Of a stretch of 64,000 bases of DNA, positions 35,681 through 42,855 are shown one piece after another. Both the position numbers and the translations under genes were made by a program. The stretch spans positions 62,001 through 126,000 of the forward strand of contig NZ_BJOG01000010.1 in the NCBI RefSeq assembly GCF_006540085.1, written 5' to 3'. This DNA comes from Microbacterium oxydans. Its GTDB lineage: Bacteria > Actinomycetota > Actinomycetes > Actinomycetales > Microbacteriaceae. The notes below the pieces were generated by a model, which was given only the letters and a program-made list of their open reading frames with translations, was not told where the DNA came from and did not search any database. The first letter of the stretch is position 1. Each line of letters starts with the position of its first letter.

Positions 35681-37297
35681 TCAGCCGGCGAGTTCGCCGA
35701 GCGTCACGTCGACGTCGTAGTCCTTGCCTCCGCGCACGTACGTGACCTTGGCATCGCTGCCGGCCGCAGCCGCACGGACCTGGGCGGTGAGATCGCTCGC
35801 ACTGGTGATGGGGACACCGTTGAACTCGGTGACCACGTCACCCTCCTTGATGCCGGCGGCCGCCGCTGCGCCGCCCTCGTTCGCCTTGGCGATGTAGGCC
35901 CCGGAGACGGTCGCTCCCTGCACGCTCGAGGCGTCCTGCACGGAGGCGCCCAGCAGACCGTGCGTCGCGACCCCGTCGGCGATGATCTCGTCCGAGACGC
36001 GCTTGGCGATGTTCGACGGGATGGCGAAGCCGATGCCGATCGAGCCCGACTCCTCGGAGCTTCCCGAACTCGCGATCGCCACGTTGATGCCGATCAGCTC
36101 GCCCTTGCTGTTCACCAGAGCACCACCGGAGTTGCCGTGGTTGATCGCCGCGTCCGTCTGGATCACCGCGATCGAGATGGAGTCGGAGGTCTGCGGCGTG
36201 CCGCTGCCCGGGATGTCGAACTGGAACGGTCCCTGTCCCTGCCCCTGATCGGGCGTCTGCTGCTGATCCGGCGCATCCTGCGACGAGGAGTCGGGCAGCG
36301 CGGAGGAGGCGATCTGGATGCTCCGGTTCAGGGCGCTCACGATGCCGGTCGTGACGGAGTTCGCCAGTCCCAGCGGCGCGCCCAGCGCGACGGCCGTGTC
36401 TCCGACGTTGAGCTTCGAGGAGTCGGCGAACTCCATCGGGGTGAGCCCCTTGGCATCCTTCAGCTTGATCACGGCGAGGTCGTAGATCGGGTCGGTGCCG
36501 ACCACGGTCGCCTCGAAGATGCGCCCGTCCGACGTCGTCACGCGGATCGTCGGATCGGCGACCGCGCCGCCCAGCGTCACGACGTGCGTGTTGGTGAGCA
36601 CGTATCCGTCGTCGCTGATGATGACGCCGGACCCGCTGCCCGCCTGGTCGGAGCCGGCGACCTCGATGGTCACGACGGAGGGAAGGGCTGCCGTGGCGAC
36701 GGCGGTCGTCTCGTTGACGGATCCGGGGTTGTTCACCGTCACGGTCTGCGGCCCTGTGGCTGTGCCCGACGACGGGCGGTCCTGGATGCCGTTGAGCAGC
36801 GCCCCTCCGCCGAATCCGGCGACTCCGCCGACCAGGGCTGCGGCCACGATGAAGGCGGCGAACTTCGCGCCGCCACGAGGCTTCTGCTCCTTGGTCTTCG
36901 TCCCGTCGCCGTGGGCGCCGTACGGAGCGCCGTCGCCGAGAGGCTGGGTGGGCTGCGTGTGCGCGGTCGCGGTGGGGATGCCGAACGCGGCTCCCTGCGC
37001 AGTGGCCGTTCCCGGTGCGCCGGCGGCCGGTGCCGCGTAGCCGTGCGGAACCGGGGCGATCACGGGCGCGGCCGGGGCCTGCGAAGTGAAGGACGACGGC
37101 ATCTCGTGGCCCTGTGTCGGCGCGGCAGCGGCCGGAGCGACAGGCGCCGACGGCACGGATGACGTCGCGACGGAGGGCGCGGTCGAGTCAGCGGCGGCGT
37201 TCGTCGCCGGCTGTGCGGCGACCTCTGCGGCCTCGGTGGACGGCACGGCGTCGTTCGACGCGGGTACCGACTGGTCCTGGGGGTTGTCTTCGTTCAT
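35681..37297 (-). CDS. HtrA/DegP-type membrane serine protease with PDZ domain
   Basis: Envelope quality-control protease of 538 residues. The first 180 residues are an Ala/Pro/Thr-rich cytoplasmic region, followed by one membrane anchor (FAAFIVAAALVGGVAGFGGG). The trypsin-like domain has the triad His in VLTNTHVVTLG, Asp in PIYDLAVIKLKDA and Ser in NHGNSGGALVNSKGE. A Gln/Asp/Pro-rich insert (QDAPDQQQTPDQGQGQG) lies within it, and a PDZ domain ends the protein (GIKEGDVVTEFNGVPI). AAGGAG precedes the ATG at 37297. It is divergent from the aminotransferase gene. Confidence 0.94.
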   Translation of the reverse strand: MNEDNPQDQSVPASNDAVPSTEAAEVAAQPATNAAADSTAPSVATSSVPSAPVAPAAAAPTQGHEMPSSFTSQAPAAPVIAPVPHGYAAPAAGAPGTATAQGAAFGIPTATAHTQPTQPLGDGAPYGAHGDGTKTKEQKPRGGAKFAAFIVAAALVGGVAGFGGGALLNGIQDRPSSGTATGPQTVTVNNPGSVNETTAVATAALPSVVTIEVAGSDQAGSGSGVIISDDGYVLTNTHVVTLGGAVADPTIRVTTSDGRIFEATVVGTDPIYDLAVIKLKDAKGLTPMEFADSSKLNVGDTAVALGAPLGLANSVTTGIVSALNRSIQIASSALPDSSSQDAPDQQQTPDQGQGQGPFQFDIPGSGTPQTSDSISIAVIQTDAAINHGNSGGALVNSKGELIGINVAIASSGSSEESGSIGIGFAIPSNIAKRVSDEIIADGVATHGLLGASVQDASSVQGATVSGAYIAKANEGGAAAAAGIKEGDVVTEFNGVPITSASDLTAQVRAAAAGSDAKVTYVRGGKDYDVDVTLGELAG

Positions 37298-37382
37298 GGT
37301 GTGTGCTCCTTCGACGACCATTTCAGAATGACGCCTGTATCTGTGCGTTCCTTATGTCGAGGATGAGTTTCAGCTATGGCCT

Positions 37383-37388
37383 TAGCCT
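37383..37388 (+). promoter_or_regulatory. -10 box TAGCCT, leaderless start
   Basis: TAGCCT ends 7 nt before the ATG at 37396 with no ribosome site. Confidence 0.5.
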
Positions 37389-37395
37389 GTTCTTC

Positions 37396-38601
37396 ATGAG
37401 TGTCATTCCCGGCGCATGGCGGCGCACGGCAGCGGGTGCAGGTCTGCTCGCTGCGGACGGAACCGTCGCGCCCACCATCTTCGCAGAGATGTCGGCGGCA
37501 GCGGCCAGAACCGGTGCCATCAACCTCGGGCAGGGCTTCCCCGACGAGGACGGTCCCGCCGAGGTTCTGGAGGCCGCACGAGCGGCCATCGCGAGCGGAG
37601 CGAATCAGTATCCGCCCGGTCGCGGCATCCCCGATCTCCTCGAAGCCATCAGCGCGCATCAGCAGCGCTTCTACGGGCTCTCGGTCGATCCGGCCACCGA
37701 GGTGATCGTGACCGCAGGGGCGACCGAGGCTCTCACCGCGACCCTCCTGGCGCTCATCGACGGCCCCGAGGACGAGGTGGTCGTGTTCGAGCCCTACTAC
37801 GACTCGTACGCGGCCGCCGTGGCCCTCGCAGGGGCAGCCCTTCGCACGGTGCCGTTGCGGGCTCCGGACTTCCAGCCCGACCTCGAGCGCCTCGCCGCGA
37901 CCGTGAACGACCGCACCAGGATCATCCTCGTCAACGACCCGCACAACCCGACGGGCGCGGTCTTCGGGCGCGATGTGCTCGAGGAGGTGGTGCGCCTGGC
38001 GGAGAAGCACGATGCGATCATCGTCACAGACGAGGTGTACGAGCATCTGGCGTTCCATGCCCCGCACACGCCGATCGCCACCCTTCCCGGAGCCGCCGAC
38101 CGCACGCTCACGATCTCGTCCGCCGGGAAGACCTTCTCCGCGACGGGATGGAAGATCGGGTGGGTGCATGGGCCTTCCGCCCTGATCACCGCAGTCCTGA
38201 CCGTGAAGCAGTATCTGACGTATGTGAACGGCTCGCCCTTCCAGCCCGCCGTCGCGGTGGGGTTGCGGATGGACGACGCGTACTTCGCCGACTCCGCAGC
38301 GTTGCTTGCACGCAAACACGGGATCCTCGGCGATGGTCTGCGCGCGGCGGGCTTCACCGTGCACGCCCCGCAGGGCGGCTACTTCACCGTCGCCGACGCG
38401 ACCGGCCTGGGTGGAGGAGACGCCGCTGCATTCTGCCGGGCCCTGCCGGAGCGCGCCGGTGTCGTGGCGATCCCGCTCACGGCGTTCGTCTCCGCTGCAC
38501 ACAGGAGCGAGTACTCGGGTCTGGTGCGATTCGCCGCCTGCAAGCGCGTCGAGGTGCTCGAGGAGGCGGCGACCCGCCTCGCCGCTCTGTCCGGCCGCTA
38601 G
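37396..38601 (+). CDS. Class I/II PLP-dependent aminotransferase
   Basis: Aminotransferase of 401 residues, fold type I, resembling DapC-like and kynurenine/methionine aminotransferases. GAINLGQGFPDEDGP is the substrate-binding start of the family, NQYPPGRGIPDLLEA follows, TAGATEALTATLLAL binds the phosphate, NDPHNPTGAVF holds the Asn that contacts PLP, and TISSAGKTFSATGWKIGWV carries the Schiff-base lysine in SSAGK; RFAACK near the end has the carboxylate-binding Arg. The precise amino acid is not predictable. The start follows a TAGCCT box by seven bases; a longer frame upstream is the antisense of htrA. Its stop overlaps the convergent nitrilase gene. Confidence 0.92.
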   Translation: MSVIPGAWRRTAAGAGLLAADGTVAPTIFAEMSAAAARTGAINLGQGFPDEDGPAEVLEAARAAIASGANQYPPGRGIPDLLEAISAHQQRFYGLSVDPATEVIVTAGATEALTATLLALIDGPEDEVVVFEPYYDSYAAAVALAGAALRTVPLRAPDFQPDLERLAATVNDRTRIILVNDPHNPTGAVFGRDVLEEVVRLAEKHDAIIVTDEVYEHLAFHAPHTPIATLPGAADRTLTISSAGKTFSATGWKIGWVHGPSALITAVLTVKQYLTYVNGSPFQPAVAVGLRMDDAYFADSAALLARKHGILGDGLRAAGFTVHAPQGGYFTVADATGLGGGDAAAFCRALPERAGVVAIPLTAFVSAAHRSEYSGLVRFAACKRVEVLEEAATRLAALSGR

Positions 38602-39413
38602 GCCCGCACGGGCTCGACGACATACCGTCGTGCCCGCAGCGAGGGGTTGGTCACGCGGACGCGCTCGATCATGTCCCGCTCCACGGCGGCGACCGCGATC
38701 CCCGGGCCGGTGCCCACTCCGGCGAGCACGACGCCCTGGGGGTCGACGATCTGCGAGTGCCCGACACCGATAGGCGTCGGATGGTCGGCCGCGAGCACGT
38801 ACACGGTGTTCTCGATCGCGCGCGCGGCGAGCAGTGTCGTCCAGTGGTGCTCCTTGAGCGGACCTCTCACCCACTCCGCCGGCACGACCAGGACGTCGGC
38901 CTCCGCGTCGACGAGAGAGCGGGCGACCTCCGGGAATCGGAGGTCGTAGCAGGTCATGAGCCCGAACCGCAGACCGCCCAGGTCGAAGGTGGCCGCGACT
39001 CCCACCTCGCCGGGCTCGACCCAATCGGACTCGGTCTGCCCGAACGCGTCGTAGAGGTGCTGCTTGCGGTACACCGCGAGCACGCCGTCGCCTCGCACCG
39101 CCACGACCGTGTTCCGGACCCGCCGCTCGTCGGATGCCCGTTCGGCGAGGCCGGCGACGATCACGACCGCGTACTCCCCCGCCAGCGCCGTCAGCGTCGA
39201 GACGAACTCCCCGTCGAGTTCTTCCGCGTTCGCCACCAGGCTCTCGTCCATCGGGTCCACGAAGTAGCTGGAGTACTCCGGGAACACGATCAGCTTCGCG
39301 CCGCGCGCAGCCGCAGCTGATGTCAGCTCGGCTATCCGTTCACGATTGTCGGCTCGGGATGCGGTCGGCGCGAACTGGCACACGGCGACGGGGACGGCTG
39401 CGGTCTCGGACAT
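38598..39413 (-). CDS. Nitrilase-superfamily carbon-nitrogen hydrolase
   Basis: Cytoplasmic amidohydrolase of 271 residues. The triad is visible: Glu in LIVFPEYSSYF, Lys in YRKQHLYDAFGQ and Cys in LMTCYDLRFPEVA; a second Glu in AEWVRGPLKEHHW is also conserved. The layout is that of omega-amidase/NIT-like enzymes, which hydrolyse small amides. The ATG at 39413 was chosen over 39437 because it fits the beta strand VPVAVCQFAP and has GGAG upstream. The gene ends tail to tail with the aminotransferase, overlapping by four bases (CTAG). An amidase paired with a transaminase may act on alpha-keto-acid amides, but this is inference. Confidence 0.9.
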   Translation of the reverse strand: MSETAAVPVAVCQFAPTASRADNRERIAELTSAAAARGAKLIVFPEYSSYFVDPMDESLVANAEELDGEFVSTLTALAGEYAVVIVAGLAERASDERRVRNTVVAVRGDGVLAVYRKQHLYDAFGQTESDWVEPGEVGVAATFDLGGLRFGLMTCYDLRFPEVARSLVDAEADVLVVPAEWVRGPLKEHHWTTLLAARAIENTVYVLAADHPTPIGVGHSQIVDPQGVVLAGVGTGPGIAVAAVERDMIERVRVTNPSLRARRYVVEPVRA

Positions 39414-39467
39414 GTCTCCATCCTCGCGCATCGACACGCCCGGGGCCCCGTCCGGAGGGCCCCTCGA

Positions 39468-39497
39468 TTAGACCGACCTCGGAATCCGTGATAAGTT
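39468..39497 (+). promoter_or_regulatory. Candidate promoter of the tRNA gene
   Basis: TTAGAC at 39468-39473 and TAAGTT at 39492-39497 are separated by 18 bp and lie just before the tRNA at 39509. Match to consensus is moderate. Confidence 0.35.
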
Positions 39498-39508
39498 TCT
39501 TCTTGTGC

Positions 39509-39582
39509 CGCGGGGTGGAGCAGTTCGGTAGCTCGCCGGGCTCATAACCCGGAGGTCGCAGGTTCAAATCCTGTCCCCGCAA
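39509..39582 (+). tRNA. Initiator tRNA-fMet (CAT anticodon)
   Basis: A 74-nt cloverleaf with anticodon CAT in GGGCTCATAACCC. The 5' C and the facing A at position 72 cannot pair, and the anticodon stem has three G-C pairs next to the loop; both mark the bacterial initiator tRNA. The T arm is AGGTTCAAATCCT. The CCA end is not encoded (the sequence continues CAAG). The last 34 nt plus three downstream bases are repeated at 42365-42402. Confidence 0.97.
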
Positions 39583-39585
39583 CAA
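39548..39585 (+). repeat. Left attachment-site repeat (3' half of tRNA-fMet)
   Basis: The 38 bp from the anticodon stem through the discriminator and three more bases match 42365-42402 at 37 of 38 positions. The intact tRNA lies on this side, so this would be attL in an integrated element. Confidence 0.75.
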
Positions 39586-39589
39586 GATA

Positions 39590-39630
39590 GGCCCCGAGAT
39601 CACTACGATCTCGGGGCCTTCACCTTTTTA
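39590..39630 (+). terminator. Rho-independent terminator after tRNA-fMet
   Basis: GGCCCCGAGATC (39590-39601) pairs perfectly with GATCTCGGGGCC (39607-39618) around a 5-nt loop, followed by a T-rich tail (CTTTTTA). This is the clearest terminator in the window. It lies inside the proposed element, directly after attL. Confidence 0.9.
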
Positions 39631-39781
39631 ATCGCGCACGACTCGACAGATTCGGTCGAGAATATGCAGCCATCGGCTCACGGTCCGGGTGGACAGCAGC
39701 GAAGTGCAGCACAGCGAGATCAGCAGGCTCCTCCACTCCGTGATGTTCCCGATCCAACGCATCGTGCAGGGCGAGAGTCAT
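39620..39781 (-). pseudogene. Short minus-strand open frame, possible gene remnant
   Basis: A 53-codon frame from an ATG at 39781 to a TGA inside the terminator tail. It reads MTLALHDALDREHHGVEEPA, then DLAVLHFAAVHPDREPMAAY and a short basic end. It stays open upstream for about 25 codons without a good start. I do not recognise it. It could be the end of a decayed gene or a chance frame; the strand opposite has an equally unsupported frame. Confidence 0.2.
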
Positions 39782-40199
39782 CTTCAAACGATTCTGGCTG
39801 GGATAGTCACATGCTTCCGTGAACGCGCGACACGGCGACTCGACGGAACGTTGTATAGCTGCTGGCCGACCTCAGGCGGTGCGCCCGTCGCGGGTCTGGG
39901 GTCCCCTGAGCGGCGGACGCACCTTGCGAGAACAGGGTTTGCGAACAGCGGAAGGGCCCTCACGAGGAGAGCTCCATCGCACTGCTAGTAAGAGCCCCGC
40001 CGACCAGAACGACGCCTCCAAACTCCCCAGAAGTTCGGGCCGCGCTCTAGTCCGAACCGTACACCCGCGATACCCCCGCTACACCCCCCGTGATCAACGC
40101 CTTCCAACTACTGCAGGGGACTTGGGTGGCACCGTAGCGTGTGCCTGCGGTGCGAGACCCTTCGAGGTGGCACCTCGGGGTGGCCGGAGAAACGTACCT
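39782..40199. other. Region with no supported gene in the element's left part
   Basis: About 420 bp without a convincing coding frame on either strand. It holds several C-rich repeats (for example around 40062-40090) and a small palindrome GAGGTGGCACCTC at about 40169-40181. Both codon use and reading frames look degraded, as expected of a decayed part of an integrated element. Confidence 0.4.
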
Positions 40200-40235
40200 G
40201 TGAGCGCGTACAGCTTGAGAGCGTACCGTCGGCAA

Positions 40236-40742
40236 ATGAGTACACAACTGAAGAACGATTCCCCACTCGGGCTGGGGACGGTGCTCGTCGGATCTCTGCC
40301 GGCGAAGCTGATGACCGACGAAGCGCCCGACCGTTACACCGTGGAAGCGGTGTTCACCCGCCAGGCAGATCGCGACGAAGTCACCGCGATCCATGACGGC
40401 ACCACCCGCGATTACTTGTCGACGAAGGGGTATCCCACCGTCGAGTTGCACGTCTCGGATCGACGCCTCGAGATTTACAACACGAACCTGGAAGAGCTCC
40501 GTGACGGCCTCGCACAGGTCATCGCCGAACACCTGTCGGAGATGACTGCAACGATTCGCGCCGAGCGCGAGGTCGCGTCCGCGAGGCTCAACGATGCATC
40601 CGAGCGGGAGCAGGCACGCGCTGCCGCCGTTGCGGCGTTGGCGGAGTCGGTCACTTTCTCCTCCAGCACCCCGAACGCGGATGTCGATACCTCAGCGCGT
40701 GCAGATGATTGGATCAGCGAGGGCGGCGCCGCCCGCAGCTAG
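40236..40742 (+). CDS. Unknown protein of the tRNA-fMet element
   Basis: A 168-residue protein that I do not recognise. The middle (RYTVEAVFTRQADRDEVTAI through VELHVSDRRLEIYNTNLEEL) looks like an alpha/beta domain, followed by a long helical stretch (SEMTATIRAEREVASARLND) that may form a coiled coil and a polar, disordered tail. It has no signal peptide or membrane segment, so it should be cytoplasmic. The start is uncertain: an in-frame GTG at 40200 has GGAGA nine bases upstream, and an ATG at 40311 begins MTDEAPDRYTVEA. It ends 25 bp before the desaturase gene and is probably co-transcribed with it. Confidence 0.55.
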   Translation: MSTQLKNDSPLGLGTVLVGSLPAKLMTDEAPDRYTVEAVFTRQADRDEVTAIHDGTTRDYLSTKGYPTVELHVSDRRLEIYNTNLEELRDGLAQVIAEHLSEMTATIRAEREVASARLNDASEREQARAAAVAALAESVTFSSSTPNADVDTSARADDWISEGGAARS

Positions 40743-40767
40743 CGGACACATCCGCCTGGAGGTCATC

Positions 40768-41862
40768 ATGACTACCGTCCGCAGCACATATCCCCGCGAC
40801 CGTTCGGACGCGGGACAACGGGTCGCGAGCCCGTTTACAGATCTCGCACAGCAAGTCCGGGACCGAGGTCTCCTACGACGCCGCTATGGGTACTACTGGA
40901 CGAAGCTGATCGCAGCTCCGGTGGTCGTCGCGGCGTGCCTCGCAGCGTTTGTGTGGATCGGTGAGTCGTGGTGGCAGCTGGTCACCGCGGCGGCACTGGC
41001 GGTCGTGTTCACTCAGATCGCGTTCTTGGGGCATGATGCCGCGCACCGGCAGATCTTCTCTTCAGGGAAGTGGAACGATTGGGTGAGCATCGTCCTCGGG
41101 GACCTGCTCGTGGGCATGAGCTACGGGTGGTGGCAGCACAAACACACTCGCCACCACGCCAACCCGAACAAGCTCGATGCTGATCCGGATATCGAACTGC
41201 CCGTGATCGCCGTCACGCCGGAGACTACGGCGAGGCACCGCAGTCCCCTGTTGCGATGGTTGCGCGGGCATCAAGGCCTGCTCTTCTTTCCGATCCTGCT
41301 GTTTGAGGGGCTGTCGTTGCATGCGTCGGGCGTTCGGCGCGTTCTCTCGGCTGGCAAGCTTCCGCGGCGGTGGGCGGAGATCCTCTTCCTGACAGTCCGG
41401 ATCGGAGGGTACTTGCTGCTGGTGTTCGTGGTGCTCTCCCCAGGGATAGCGTTCGTGTTCCTTGCTGTCCAGCTGGGGTTGTTCGGGTTCTACATGGGCA
41501 TCTCGTTCGCGCCGAACCACAAGGGGATGCCCATCGTGCCGCGCGACATGAAACTGGACTTCCTCCGCCGCCAAGTGATGATGAGCCGCAACGTTCACGG
41601 AAGCCGTGCCCTAGACGTGCTCATGGGGGGCCTGAACTATCAGATCGAACACCACCTCTTTCCCTCGATGCCGCGCCCGCATCTGCGTCGCGCGGCCCCC
41701 CTCGTCGCCGCGTACTGTCACGACAACGGGGTGCCGTACGCTCAGGTCGGACTGCTCACGTCCTACAGAATCGTGGTCCGCTACATCAACCGTGTCGGAC
41801 TAGGAGAACGCGACGTCTTCACCTGCCCGCTCATCCAGACGCGGACTGCCATCGGCGCGTAG
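40768..41862 (+). CDS. Membrane fatty-acid desaturase
   Basis: Di-iron acyl desaturase of 364 residues (DesA3/linoleoyl-CoA desaturase type). The three histidine boxes are present: GHDAAHRQ near 88-95, HKHTRHHANP near 121-130, and YQIEHHLFPSMP near 292-303. Four or more membrane segments lie between them. It should introduce a double bond into membrane acyl chains. GGAGG lies five bases before the ATG, the strongest ribosome site in this region. The gene lies within the proposed element, so it may have been acquired; a role in membrane fluidity is an inference from the family. Confidence 0.92.
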   Translation: MTTVRSTYPRDRSDAGQRVASPFTDLAQQVRDRGLLRRRYGYYWTKLIAAPVVVAACLAAFVWIGESWWQLVTAAALAVVFTQIAFLGHDAAHRQIFSSGKWNDWVSIVLGDLLVGMSYGWWQHKHTRHHANPNKLDADPDIELPVIAVTPETTARHRSPLLRWLRGHQGLLFFPILLFEGLSLHASGVRRVLSAGKLPRRWAEILFLTVRIGGYLLLVFVVLSPGIAFVFLAVQLGLFGFYMGISFAPNHKGMPIVPRDMKLDFLRRQVMMSRNVHGSRALDVLMGGLNYQIEHHLFPSMPRPHLRRAAPLVAAYCHDNGVPYAQVGLLTSYRIVVRYINRVGLGERDVFTCPLIQTRTAIGA

Positions 41863-41918
41863 ACCACATCATCGACGCCATCGACAACAGCGGCCTCGCG
41901 CTCCCGGGGAGGTTTTGA

Positions 41919-42275
41919 ATGGCGAAGTATCGATATCAGGCCGTGCGTGCGCTCCAGCCATCCCCGGAACACCGGACAACTGAAGATATGTTCAGCTCCA
42001 GTCGAATCGTGCGCCAGTATGAGTTAGGTCCTAGCCAAGCGCGTTCCGCGCGTCTGAGAAGATCGACGGATGCGGAACCTGTCGACATCACCAACGCTGA
42101 GCGCCATGTCTGGGGCGAGGTGTCTGATGGGTGGCGGCTGCTCGATAGCCCGCAGTTCTCCGTGATCGAGGCGCGAGTGCCGGCAGAGGGCCCAGGGGAC
42201 GCCGCTGACGCGCGAGGGCGAAAGCTCGACACATTCGCTCGACAGAAATCGGACGCAATGCCTGATTCGCGGTGA
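41919..42275 (+). CDS. Small unknown protein, possibly truncated cupin
   Basis: A 118-residue frame with GGGGAGG seven bases before the ATG, 56 bp after the desaturase. Residues 55-90 (ERHVWGEVSDGWRLLDSPQF and VIEARVPAEG) resemble the entry of small cupin proteins, which usually continue into a His-rich barrel; here the frame turns polar and stops 90 bp before the right repeat. It could therefore be a cupin gene cut or frameshifted at the element's edge. The similarity is weak, and it may simply be an unknown small protein. Confidence 0.4.
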   Translation: MAKYRYQAVRALQPSPEHRTTEDMFSSSRIVRQYELGPSQARSARLRRSTDAEPVDITNAERHVWGEVSDGWRLLDSPQFSVIEARVPAEGPGDAADARGRKLDTFARQKSDAMPDSR

Positions 42276-42364
42276 TTTGCGCTGATTGGATGACCCCACG
42301 GAAAGACCCGGTCAGCCAAAGATCGCGCAAACCAGCACAAGCTTTGTAGTAGGGGCGCCTGGCT

Positions 42365-42402
42365 CCCGGAGGTCGCAGGTTCAAATCCTGGCCCCGCAAC
42401 AA
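42365..42402 (+). repeat. Right attachment-site repeat (tRNA-fMet 3' half copy)
   Basis: Copies 39548-39585 with a single difference in the acceptor strand (G for T). The bases to its left (GTAGGGGCGCCTGGCTC) only faintly resemble the tRNA, so it cannot form a full tRNA. Confidence 0.75.
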
Positions 42403-42480
42403 ACGACAGCCCCTCCGACTCGGAGAAATCCAGTTCAGAGAGCCTTTCGCTTTCTCTGTTCATCCTGAACCGCATCAGCC

Positions 42481-42508
42481 GCAGCGGGCAGCGGGCAGCG
42501 GGCAGCGA
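42481..42508. repeat. Four tandem 7-bp units
   Basis: GCAGCGG occurs three times in a row, followed by GCAGCGA, ending at the 3' end of the arsC remnant. Such arrays are prone to slippage. Confidence 0.7.
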
Positions 42509-42509
42509 G

Positions 42510-42809
42510 TCAGAGGAGTTCGGCCACCAGGCGCTCGATCCGGGTGCGGATGTCGTCGCGGATGGGACGGACCGCTTCGATGCCCTGCCCTGCGGGGTCA
42601 TCGAGCTTCCAGTCCTCGTAGCGCTTCCCTGGGAAGAGGGGGCAGGCATCTCCGCATCCCATCGTGATCACGACGTCCGACGCCTGGACGGCTTCGGTGG
42701 TGAGCACCTTCGGCGCCTCCGCCGCGATGTCGATACCGAGCTCGGCCATGGCGTCCACCGCGATCGGATTGATCTGATCGGCCGGTATGGACCCGGCGGG
42801 GGTCGAGAC
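42510..42809 (-). pseudogene. arsC-type arsenate reductase, N-terminus missing
   Basis: The frame encodes the C-terminal two thirds of a low-molecular-weight-phosphatase-type arsenate reductase: AGSIPADQINPIAVDAMAEL, then VVITMGCGDACPLFPGKRYE with the resolving cysteines, then DDPAGQGIEAVRPIRDDI. About 100 codons are present where 130-140 are usual. The missing N-terminus would carry the catalytic C-x5-R loop, so it should be inactive. Homology stops one or two bases before the foot of the UPF0182 terminator hairpin, which marks the break. An ATG at 42758 could start an 82-residue fragment. Confidence 0.8.
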
Positions 42810-42810
42810 A

Positions 42811-42840
42811 CGAATGGGCGCCCCGAGGGACGCCCATTCG
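42811..42840 (-). terminator. Terminator hairpin of the UPF0182 gene
   Basis: CGAATGGGCG (42811-42820) and CGCCCATTCG (42831-42840) form a perfect 10-bp stem with a 10-nt GC-rich loop, 15 nt after the UPF0182 stop. There is no U-run. Confidence 0.65.
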
Positions 42841-42855
42841 AATCGTTGCCGCAGG

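Larger units (their letters stand above)
39548..42402 (+). mobile_element. Putative remnant integrative element at tRNA-fMet
   Basis: About 2.85 kb bracketed by direct repeats of the tRNA-fMet 3' end. Cargo is an unknown protein, a fatty-acid desaturase and a small unknown protein. The left third is non-coding or decayed. No integrase, relaxase or phage gene is visible, so the element is either a degraded remnant or was moved by an integrase supplied elsewhere. Boundaries are inferred from the repeats only. Confidence 0.6.

Noticed and set aside
39689..39988. 99-residue plus-strand frame after the tRNA terminator
   Set aside because: No ribosome site, no recognised domain, and its composition changes along its length; treated as part of the decayed left end of the element.
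40047..40532. 161-residue minus-strand frame over the unknown element gene
   Set aside because: Its composition is shadow-like and the plus-strand frame has the coherent alpha/beta and helical pattern and leads into the desaturase gene.
41936..42649. 237-residue minus-strand frame containing GFEPATSGSQAP, and similar frames over both tRNA-end repeats
   Set aside because: Such peptides are translations of the tRNA T arm and acceptor stem and are a well-known annotation artefact.
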